Of a DNA stretch of 6,105 nucleotides, positions 1-5,194 are shown piece after piece. Where the stretch lies: contig JAJYNT010000414.1 of NCBI GenBank assembly GCA_021786215.1, forward strand, positions 1 through 6,105. The letters run 5' to 3'. Positions within the stretch are counted from its first letter, which is position 1. Every line of letters starts with the position of its first letter. The translations under genes were made by a program, and so were the position numbers. Origin of the DNA: Chloroflexota bacterium (GTDB taxonomy: Bacteria > Chloroflexota > UBA6077). The notes beneath the pieces were generated by a model. The model saw nothing but the letters and a program-made list of their open reading frames with translations. It was not told the origin of the DNA and ran no database searches.

Positions 1-36
1 GATCCTATAAAGCCGGCGCAGCCGGTTACCACGCAC
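1..36 (-). CDS. Possible start of a further gene, running off the left edge
   Basis: A GTG codon at 36-34 opens one base after the TGA stop (40-38) of the upstream glycosyltransferase and stays open for all 12 codons to the window edge, reading VRGNRLRRLYRI. A GGAG sits about 11 bases upstream of the GTG, inside the end of the preceding gene, a slightly long ribosome-site spacing. The tight packing of the other minus-strand genes makes a following gene plausible. Twelve codons are too few to recognise a family, and an open stretch of this length is expected by chance in GC-rich DNA. Confidence 0.25.
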   Translation of the reverse strand, partial: MRGNRLRRLYRI

Positions 37-37
37 T

Positions 38-1336
38 TCAACGGCGTCTCCACAACTCAAGATACAGTCGTTCAACGGACTCGACCATCTTATCGACTGT
101 GAACTGCTCCTTCAACCGGATCGATCCGGCCCTGCCCATCTCCATGGCCTTATCTCGGTCGGTGAGAAGTGCCAGGATCGCGCCGGACAGGGCGTTTGGA
201 TCGCGGGGCGGCACCAGAAGGCCCGTCACCCCATCCTCAACCACCTCAGGAATAGCGCTGACGTTTGTGGCGACGATCGGTTTGGCCGCCGCCATCGCCT
301 CGAGAAACACCAGTCCGAACCCCTCCCACAGGGACGCCATGACGAAGAGATCCGCGGCTTGCATCACCGCGGGGATGTCGCCGCGCACACCGGCGAAAAT
401 CACCCTATCTTGCAGCCCTAGAGATGCCCACTGCTCGAGGAGGCGGGCCTTGTATTCGTCCCTGCCATCCTGGGAGTCGCCGGCTATCAGAAGTCGCGCC
501 TCAGGCAGTCGCTTCCTGACCAGAGTCATCGCTTCCAGGAGAAAGGTGAGTCCTTTCTGCTCTGTGATCCGCCCCACCGTGGCTAGGAGCGGAGTCCGGG
601 ACGGTATGCCAAGCTCGGCTCTGACTCGAGCGCCCTCCTCGGGGGTGGCTGCCGTTTCGGACTGGAGACCGTAGTAGATCCGGGTGATCCGTGTGGGATC
701 CACCTTGCCCACGGAGGCGATGTATCGACCCACGTAATCGGACAGGACGATGACTCGCTGATTCCAACGGGAGATCAGTCCATGCGTAACTGCCACTGCC
801 GGTCGTCGAAGGGCGGCTTCGTCGTTATGCTTGGACGCGATGCGCAGTGGTGTGCGCGCCAAAACGGCCGCCATGGTGCCGTAGCTGTCGGCCTTCAACA
901 GGTGGGTGTGGACGATCTGGTAGTGCCCCCCGGCGAGGATGCGGGCAAGCCTGGGCACCAGGAGAGGGGAGAAGCTGCCGCGTGCCGGCAGGTCGAACAG
1001 TTGGGCTCCGCTCTCCCGAAACTGCTCGGCCAGTGAGGGGTTCTTGAAGAACGCCACGTCGGCTGTGTGGCCTCGGCGCCGAAGTCCCTGGACCAGGGAG
1101 AGAAGGTGCATCTGTGCACCACCAACGTCGAGCGAGGTGATGACGTGGAGGATGCGGAATCGTTCTGAGTTCTGGGTGCTGGGTTCTGAGGACTGAGGAC
1201 TGAGGACTGAGGACTGAGAGCCCTCACCCCACCCCTCTCCCCTCCCCGCCGCGGGGAGGGGCCGGGGGTGGGGTGCTCTCCCTGTCTCCCCGTCTTCCCA
1301 TCTGCCCGTCTCCCCGTTTCCCCGTCTCCCCGTCAT
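38..1336 (-). CDS. Family-4 glycosyltransferase with a repeat-encoded N-terminus
   Basis: Retaining GT4 (GT-B fold) glycosyltransferase, predicted to move a sugar from a nucleotide-sugar donor to a lipid-linked acceptor at the cytoplasmic side of the membrane. The conserved protein begins near residue 61 (RILHVITSLDVGGAQ, first Rossmann strand and Gly-rich loop). VHTHLLKADSYG near 142-153 and SKHND near 168 follow in the acceptor domain. The donor domain has VGRITEQKG (254-262, with R256 and K261) and the E-x7-E motif EGFGLVFLE (E338, E346), then the usual DGVTGLLVPPRDP. Residues 1-58 are not family sequence; they are translated from the repeat tract at 1163-1331. The only ATG, GTG or TTG upstream of the conserved core in this frame is the ATG at 1336-1334, which overlaps the stop of the upstream gene (ATGA), so translational coupling is likely. 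Residue F60 stands where relatives would have their initiator Met. Sugar specificity is unknown. Confidence 0.9.
   Translation of the reverse strand: MTGRRGNGETGRWEDGETGRAPHPRPLPAAGRGEGWGEGSQSSVLSPQSSEPSTQNSERFRILHVITSLDVGGAQMHLLSLVQGLRRRGHTADVAFFKNPSLAEQFRESGAQLFDLPARGSFSPLLVPRLARILAGGHYQIVHTHLLKADSYGTMAAVLARTPLRIASKHNDEAALRRPAVAVTHGLISRWNQRVIVLSDYVGRYIASVGKVDPTRITRIYYGLQSETAATPEEGARVRAELGIPSRTPLLATVGRITEQKGLTFLLEAMTLVRKRLPEARLLIAGDSQDGRDEYKARLLEQWASLGLQDRVIFAGVRGDIPAVMQAADLFVMASLWEGFGLVFLEAMAAAKPIVATNVSAIPEVVEDGVTGLLVPPRDPNALSGAILALLTDRDKAMEMGRAGSIRLKEQFTVDKMVESVERLYLELWRRR
1163..1218. repeat. Tandem 7-bp repeat, eight units
   Basis: Perfect period of seven on the plus strand: units ttctgag, ttctggg, tgctggg, ttctgag, then four identical gactgag (1191-1218). 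Four diverged units at one end and four identical ones at the other suggest recent expansion at the right end. It begins four bases before the codon for F60 of the minus-strand glycosyltransferase, the place where an initiator codon would be expected. On the minus strand the unit CTCAGTC has no stop codon in any frame; on the plus strand it carries TGA. Confidence 0.95.
1225..1275. repeat. 51-bp near-perfect palindrome, G/C-run rich
   Basis: Symmetric about base 1250. The outer arms 1225-1235 and 1265-1275 are exact reverse complements (11 bp), as are the inner arms 1239-1249 and 1251-1261 (11 bp). Only the 3-base step 1236-1238 against 1262-1264 fails to pair fully. It can extrude as a hairpin in DNA or RNA. 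It lacks a T-run on either side, so it does not look like a simple intrinsic terminator. It resembles short dispersed intergenic palindromes, but copy number elsewhere in the genome cannot be seen here. Confidence 0.9.
1227..1273. other. Paired G-quadruplex motifs, one on each strand, within the palindrome
   Basis: On the minus strand, four G4 runs (complement of C-runs 1244-1247, 1239-1242, 1232-1235, 1227-1230) are separated by 1, 3 and 1 bases. On the plus strand, G-runs 1253-1256, 1258-1261, 1264-1268 and 1270-1273 are separated by 1, 2 and 1 bases. Both fit the standard four-run motif with very short loops. Folding in the cell is inference. Confidence 0.7.
1276..1331. repeat. Tandem 8-bp pyrimidine repeat, seven units
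   Basis: Perfect period of eight on the plus strand: ctctccct, gtctcccc, gtcttccc, atctgccc, gtctcccc, gtttcccc, gtctcccc. All Pu/Py asymmetry is on one strand, with purines on the minus strand. It abuts the palindrome directly and ends two bases before the overlapping stop/start at 1333-1336. Because three units make 24 bases, it is translated on the minus strand as an imperfect eight-residue repeat (TGRRGNGE, TGRWEDGE, TGR...). Confidence 0.95.
1280..1331 (-). other. G-quadruplex-prone tract on the sense strand just after a start codon
   Basis: Seven runs of three or four G on the minus strand (complement of C-runs at 1328-1331, 1320-1323, 1312-1315, 1305-1307, 1297-1299, 1288-1291, 1280-1282), separated by loops of 4, 4, 4, 5, 5 and 5 bases. 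The minus strand is the coding strand, so the motif would also be in the mRNA, starting two bases after the ATG at 1336-1334. It could slow or block ribosomes entering the downstream glycosyltransferase. The motif is seen; the effect is inference. Confidence 0.65.
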
Positions 1337-2574
1337 CGCTTGAGGGCCAGGGCCGCTTCATAGGCAGCCATCGTCTTGTCGGCCTGATGCGCGACCGTGA
1401 AATTCTCGATCACTCGCCTGTAGCCGGCTTCGCCCATGGCAGCCGACCTCTCGTCGTCGCGCAGCAGTTCGAGCAGGCGTGAAGAGAAGATTTCCACGTC
1501 CCGAGGGTCCACCACGTATCCCGTTACTCCATCTATTACCACTTCAGGAGGGCCACCGAAGCAGGTTGTGATCACCGGCTTCCTCATCGTCATGGCTTCG
1601 ATGTTGATCAGGTTGAATGGTTCCCGATAGATGGACGGGGTAATGCAGACGGTGGCGAGGGCGTACGCCGCCTTCAGATCGTCACCGGACAGCCACGGCA
1701 GGAAAACGGTCCTGTCCTCCACGCTCAAGCGGTGGCCCAACTGCAGGATGTAGGAGATGTAGTCCTCGCTGCTGCCCAGCACCAGGAAGACGAAGTCCAG
1801 ATCCCTGGGAAGCTTACCCATCGCAGCAACTGCCTGGTCGATCCCTTTGGCGTGACTCACCCGTCCCCCGAAGAGGATAACCTTCTTGCCTTCCAAGCCG
1901 TGGTGGCGGGCAAAGCCGCGGACGTGCTCTGGGCTCACCTCCATGCTTGAGGGATCTATGCCGTTGTGGACCACGCTGACCCTGTTTGGGTCGAGGCCGT
2001 TGGCCACCAAATCATCCCTCAGTGCGTGGCTGACGGCCAGGACGTGGGCGTTTGAGAGCCGAATGTCCCGCTGGATCAGCCGGTTCCGGAACGGGAAGTA
2101 GCGAAGTCGCTGGCAGTTCCTGCACTGGGAAGCTGAGATTCTGGTTGGTTCAGCGGGGTCCGCGCAGGTGAACTTGCTGCTGCAGAATAGCTGGTGATCG
2201 TGAGCCGTGAGCACCACCGGCACCGAAGATCGCTTGGCCTCAAGCAACGCTTGAAAGGAGATGTGGGTGTGTATGTTGTGGGCATGTATGACGTCTGGAC
2301 GGCACTCTGCGATCTTCCGGGCTACCTGGCCGGCTACCCACGGGTTGTAGACGGCCAGGTAGTTGCGCAGCCTGGATGGGTACTTGGAGATGACCCGGCT
2401 CACCTGAACCCCGTGAAGGGTTTCGGACATGGTTCCGCCGCGGTCCTCCATCGTGCTCAAGACGCACACGGAGTGGCCACGTCGGGCGATCTCGGCGGAG
2501 AGCCTCTCGGCGGCGATGTCGGCTCCGCCTTTGGTGCTTGGAGGGTAATTATCGGAGAGGACGAGAACTTTCAT
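1333..2574 (-). CDS. Family-4 glycosyltransferase with a four-cysteine insert
   Basis: 413-residue retaining GT4 enzyme, a normal length for the family. It starts with a clean first strand and Gly-rich loop (MKVLVLSDNYPPSTKGGAD, 1-19). The acceptor domain has DVIHAHNIHTH (94-104) and TAHDHQLFC (123-131), then Cys137, Cys151 and Cys154 (CRNC), a spacing that could hold a metal or disulfides and that also occurs in other GT4 proteins. The donor domain has FGGRVSHAKG (235-244, R238 and K243) and the E-x7-E motif EPFNLINIE (E318, E326), then DGVTGYVVDPRD. It is the first gene of a minus-strand unit behind a TATAAT box; no strong ribosome site precedes the ATG (AAGGTG lies about 14-19 bases upstream). 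Its TGA stop overlaps the ATG of the next glycosyltransferase. Predicted role: adding one sugar of a surface polysaccharide repeat unit; donor and acceptor unknown. Confidence 0.93.
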   Translation of the reverse strand: MKVLVLSDNYPPSTKGGADIAAERLSAEIARRGHSVCVLSTMEDRGGTMSETLHGVQVSRVISKYPSRLRNYLAVYNPWVAGQVARKIAECRPDVIHAHNIHTHISFQALLEAKRSSVPVVLTAHDHQLFCSSKFTCADPAEPTRISASQCRNCQRLRYFPFRNRLIQRDIRLSNAHVLAVSHALRDDLVANGLDPNRVSVVHNGIDPSSMEVSPEHVRGFARHHGLEGKKVILFGGRVSHAKGIDQAVAAMGKLPRDLDFVFLVLGSSEDYISYILQLGHRLSVEDRTVFLPWLSGDDLKAAYALATVCITPSIYREPFNLINIEAMTMRKPVITTCFGGPPEVVIDGVTGYVVDPRDVEIFSSRLLELLRDDERSAAMGEAGYRRVIENFTVAHQADKTMAAYEAALALKR

Positions 2575-2628
2575 AGTCCCGGCGGTTGCACCTTAGATCC
2601 GTGTCGTTGCGGTAGGTCCATTTTTGTT

Positions 2629-2634
2629 ATTATA
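2629..2634 (-). promoter_or_regulatory. Consensus -10 box for the minus-strand glycosyltransferase unit
   Basis: A perfect TATAAT on the minus strand inside an AT-rich island (2619-2634) that stands out from the GC-rich surroundings, in the gap between divergent genes. A start of transcription near 2622 would give a leader of about 48 bases before the ATG at 2574. The -35 position at 16-18 bp spacing has no good match (TGCCGG at best), so recognition would rely on the -10 box or an activator. Confidence 0.6.
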
Positions 2635-2693
2635 CCCCAGCGCTCATGAGCCCGGCACGCGGGGGACGACCGTGGGCGAGCTGGACTCTTCCC

Positions 2694-2699
2694 AGGGGG
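2694..2699 (+). promoter_or_regulatory. Ribosome binding site that fixes the flippase start
   Basis: AGGGGG lies six bases before the ATG at 2706, a good purine-rich match and normal spacing. The earlier in-frame ATG at 2646 is preceded by TACCCCAGCGCTC, with no ribosome site. This favours 2706 as the true start. Confidence 0.7.
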
Positions 2700-2705
2700 A
2701 AAAGG

Positions 2706-4124
2706 ATGACCTTATCGAAGCCACCATCGCAGCCACCTCCGCGGAGTGGTGGTCTACCAGATCGGCTCCTATCTCCGTTGCGGTGGTTGCTTCACCGTCG
2801 GTTCGCACGGGAAGTGTTTACCCTCCAGGTGGGCAGCTTCGCCACCATGGGACTGCAGTTCGTCACATCGGTGATCATCGCCAACGAACTGGGCGCGGCG
2901 AACTATGGCAGATATCTTGCTGCAAGGAACCTCCTGGATCTGGTGACCGCCTTCGTGAATTTGGCGGTGGGCCAGGCGCTGATCACCAAGTTGGCAGCTG
3001 CCCACGCCCGAAGGGACGAGGAGGAATCGCTTAGTCTCCTGGCCTACTTCCTCAAGGTCGGGCTGATTGTGGGGCTGATAGAGAGTGCCATAGGGCTGCT
3101 GGCAGGGAACTACGTGGGCGCGCTCTTCATCGAAGATCCGGAGGCGGGAAACCTGGCGCGAGTCCTGTTCGTGATCCCTCCCCTGACCGTCATCCTGAAC
3201 ATGGTGGTGCTGGCCCTTCAGAGCTCTCGCCAGATAGCCCGCCTTACACTGTTGGAGAACGGGGCACTGATGACGACCAGCATCCTCAACGCCGGGGTGG
3301 TGGCCCTGGGTGGTGGAGTGCACGGGCTCGTCTACAGCGCGGCCTTCGCCCCACTCCTCACCTCCACCGCTGCGCTGTGGGTGTACCGGACGACCTTACC
3401 GAGGATGCCGGGTTTCCCTACCCTCGGGCAGTTGGTGCGAGCGACGCCGTTCGTTCCCTTGCGGCGCTACTTCGCCTTCAGCGCTCTGGTCAGCATAGAC
3501 AAGAACTTCGCCAAGCTGATAGCCCTGGTGCCGACTACGCTCCTAGCCCGTTACTCCACCAAGCCGGAACTGGCCTACTTCAGGGTGGGCTTCAACCTGA
3601 TGAACTTCCTGTCGGTGCCGCTGTCTCCTGTTGCCCGAAACCTCTACGCGACGTTAGCCGAGACCCTGGCCAAGCGGGGCGCCAGGCAGATGGGGATGAC
3701 CCTGCTCAAGGCCTCCCTTCTGGCGGGAAGCATCTCCGTGGTCAGCACGGCTTTCATGATCCTGGCGTCGCCCTACATACTCCTGATCTATCGCCACGAG
3801 TACGGGGCGGTGCAGCCGGTGATATACGCTTTGGGGTTGCGCTTTGCCCTTCTGGGATTCGGGGTGGGGTTGGGGCCAGTCTACCAGGTCTTGAACGCCA
3901 TGAAGCTGGCCATCGTCACGAAGGCAGTCCCGGCCATGATCATGGTTGGCGGGGGGTACGTGATGATCAGCCAGTACGGTTCGGTGGGGGCAGCCCTCAC
4001 CCTGGTAGCGGCCTACATGGTGGGTGACATTACGAACGCCGTTCTTGTGCCCTGGATGGTGCGGAGGGCGGCGCTGGACGGGTCGGTGGTGGCAGAGCCG
4101 CTCAGCTCGGGGGGCAAGCTGTGA
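2706..4124 (+). CDS. Polysaccharide flippase, MOP/Wzx-type membrane protein
   Basis: A 472-residue integral inner-membrane protein of the MOP exporter superfamily (Wzx/RfbX-like), predicted to move a lipid-linked oligosaccharide from the inner to the outer face of the membrane. Typical for the family are the opening helix and following motif (VGSFATMGLQFVTSVIIANE and LGAANYGRYLAARNLLDL, about 42-79) and about 12 hydrophobic segments, roughly at residues 37-59, 73-96, 113-137, 150-172, 185-203, 206-226, 255-277, 289-313, 334-356, 370-392, 402-421 and 426-448. Length is normal. An in-frame ATG at 2646 would add 20 polar residues with no family look and no ribosome site, so 2706 is preferred. 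The TGA stop overlaps the GTG start of the next glycosyltransferase, suggesting coupled expression. Substrate is unknown; an O-antigen or teichuronic-type transporter of the same superfamily is the alternative reading. Confidence 0.88.
   Translation: MTLSKPPSQPPPRSGGLPDRLLSPLRWLLHRRFAREVFTLQVGSFATMGLQFVTSVIIANELGAANYGRYLAARNLLDLVTAFVNLAVGQALITKLAAAHARRDEEESLSLLAYFLKVGLIVGLIESAIGLLAGNYVGALFIEDPEAGNLARVLFVIPPLTVILNMVVLALQSSRQIARLTLLENGALMTTSILNAGVVALGGGVHGLVYSAAFAPLLTSTAALWVYRTTLPRMPGFPTLGQLVRATPFVPLRRYFAFSALVSIDKNFAKLIALVPTTLLARYSTKPELAYFRVGFNLMNFLSVPLSPVARNLYATLAETLAKRGARQMGMTLLKASLLAGSISVVSTAFMILASPYILLIYRHEYGAVQPVIYALGLRFALLGFGVGLGPVYQVLNAMKLAIVTKAVPAMIMVGGGYVMISQYGSVGAALTLVAAYMVGDITNAVLVPWMVRRAALDGSVVAEPLSSGGKL
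4109..4114 (+). promoter_or_regulatory. Ribosome binding site for the GTG-started glycosyltransferase
   Basis: A run of six G lies six bases before the GTG at 4121, inside the last codons of the flippase gene. It supports GTG as the start together with the GTGA overlap. Confidence 0.55.
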
Positions 4125-5194
4125 AAGTAGTCCACGTCAGCCCGCTCTATTTCAGTGATGAGTCGGTGATCGGGGGTGGGGAAAGATATGCCCTGGAGTT
4201 GGCGAGGGCGATGTCCACGCACGTCTCGACGAAGCTGGTCACCTTCGGCAAGAAGCGGCAGAGCATAACCGACGGCACGCTGAGGATCGAGATCTATCCC
4301 GCATGGTTCTACTTCGGTGGGAAGAACGTCAACCCCATTTCCCTGGCCTTCCTGCCTGAGTTGCTCGACGCCGATGTCGTTCACCTGCATCAGTACCGGA
4401 TAGCCCTGTCCGATATCTGCGTCCTTGCTGCACGAACCCTGAGGAAGCCGATCTTCGCCAGCGACCATGGAGGGGGAGGCCGGAACTACGCCCATCGGTT
4501 GGCGACCGACGAGCACGTCACCGGTTTCCTGCTGGTCTCCAACTACCTGGCCAAGCAGTACTCCCACCAGGCCCACAAGACCAGGATCATCTACGGCGGC
4601 TTCAACCCCAGGCTGTTCTATCCCAGGCAGGTGCCGAGACAGCGCAGGGCTATCTTCGCCGGGAGGCTGATCCCCTTCAAGGGGATCAATTACCTGGTGG
4701 AGGGGGTCGACCCGGACATCGAGCTGCATCTGATCGGAAGGGCATACCATCCGGAGTACTACGACCTGTTGCAGCAGCTAGCCTACGGCAAGCGGATCGC
4801 TTTCCAGACGGCCCTGAACCAGGAGGAGCTGGCGATGGAGTACTCCTCGGCCATGGTGAACGTGCTGCCGTCGGTCTACGTCGACTACTACGGGACGCAT
4901 CACAAGAAATCAGAGATCCTGGGCCTGGTCCTGCTGGAGGCGATGGCCTGTGGCGCGCCGGTGCTGGTCACCCGGGTGGGTGGCATGCCGGAGCTGGTCC
5001 CCGAGGGAGATGTCGGGTTCATAGTGCCTCCCAACGACCCGCGGGCGCTGGGAGAGAGGATTCGCTACTTCCACGATAATCCTGAGGTCGTCGCACGCAT
5101 GGGGCAGGCGGCCCGGCAGCACGCGATGGATCACTTCACATGGGACAGGGTGGCCCTGAACTGCCTCAAAGCCTACGAGGAGATGGGCCGATAG
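4121..5194 (+). CDS. Family-4 glycosyltransferase
   Basis: 357-residue GT4 enzyme, at the short end for the family but with all landmarks. The N-terminal domain has VVHVSPLYF, the Gly-rich loop GGGERYALELARA (18-30), VVHLHQYR (86-93) and SDHGGGGR (114-121). The donor domain has IFAGRLIPFKGINYLVEG (178-195, R182 and K187) and the E-x7-E motif EILGLVLLE (E265, E273), followed by GGMPELV and GFIVPPNDPRAL. Start is GTG, overlapping the flippase stop (GTGA) and preceded by a six-G ribosome site, so it is the second gene of a plus-strand pair. Predicted to transfer one sugar to the lipid-linked intermediate that the neighbouring flippase then moves. Its last 22 bases overlap the end of the minus-strand methyltransferase gene. 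Sugar specificity is unknown. Confidence 0.93.
   Translation: MKVVHVSPLYFSDESVIGGGERYALELARAMSTHVSTKLVTFGKKRQSITDGTLRIEIYPAWFYFGGKNVNPISLAFLPELLDADVVHLHQYRIALSDICVLAARTLRKPIFASDHGGGGRNYAHRLATDEHVTGFLLVSNYLAKQYSHQAHKTRIIYGGFNPRLFYPRQVPRQRRAIFAGRLIPFKGINYLVEGVDPDIELHLIGRAYHPEYYDLLQQLAYGKRIAFQTALNQEELAMEYSSAMVNVLPSVYVDYYGTHHKKSEILGLVLLEAMACGAPVLVTRVGGMPELVPEGDVGFIVPPNDPRALGERIRYFHDNPEVVARMGQAARQHAMDHFTWDRVALNCLKAYEEMGR
4668..4688. repeat. Perfect 21-bp palindrome inside a glycosyltransferase gene
   Basis: Arms tgatcccctt (4668-4677) and aaggggatca (4679-4688) are exact reverse complements around the single base 4678. It encodes LIPFKGI of the conserved donor-binding motif, which explains part of the sequence. 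In mRNA it can form an eight-base-pair stem with a five-base loop. Confidence 0.85.

Larger units (their letters stand above)
2575..2705. promoter_or_regulatory. Divergent intergenic control region
   Basis: This 131-bp gap separates the minus-strand glycosyltransferase unit from the plus-strand flippase unit. Besides the minus-strand TATAAT, the plus strand offers TTGCGG (2607-2612) with TATTAT (2628-2633, 15-bp spacer) or TATACC (2631-2636, 18-bp spacer); these are weak candidates for a plus-strand promoter. If the plus-strand start is near 2640, the flippase leader is about 66 bases when translation starts at 2706. No other structure is seen in the gap. Confidence 0.45.

Noticed and set aside
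13..25. Small hairpin (CCGGC, three-base loop, GCCGG) just after the stop of a minus-strand gene, as a terminator
   Set aside because: The stem is only five pairs and is followed by CTTTAT rather than a T-run; it may lie inside the start of another gene.
99..674. Open frame of 191 codons on the plus strand opposite the first minus-strand glycosyltransferase
   Set aside because: It is rich in Arg and Ser, typical of antisense GC-rich frames, and the opposite strand carries the GT4 donor domain.
1225..1275. The 51-bp palindrome as an intrinsic terminator between the two glycosyltransferase genes
   Set aside because: No T-run follows on either strand, and the genes it would separate overlap by their stop and start codons, so the palindrome lies inside the second frame.
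1163..1331. The repeat block as a CRISPR array
   Set aside because: Units are 7 or 8 bp, directly tandem and without spacers, and no cas-like gene is present.
2642..2651. 10-bp palindrome GCTCATGAGC between the minus-strand -10 and -35 positions, as an operator
   Set aside because: About six palindromes of this length are expected by chance in a window this size, and no second copy is seen nearby.
3377..4027. Open frame of 216 codons on the plus strand inside the flippase gene
   Set aside because: It is the frame-shifted shadow of the flippase, which has a clear membrane-helix pattern in its own frame; the shadow peptide is polar and low in complexity.
4013..4750. Open frame of 245 codons on the minus strand opposite the plus-strand glycosyltransferase
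   Set aside because: It lies antisense to a gene with all GT4 motifs, its peptide shows no recognisable domain, and long antisense frames are expected in GC-rich codon-biased DNA.
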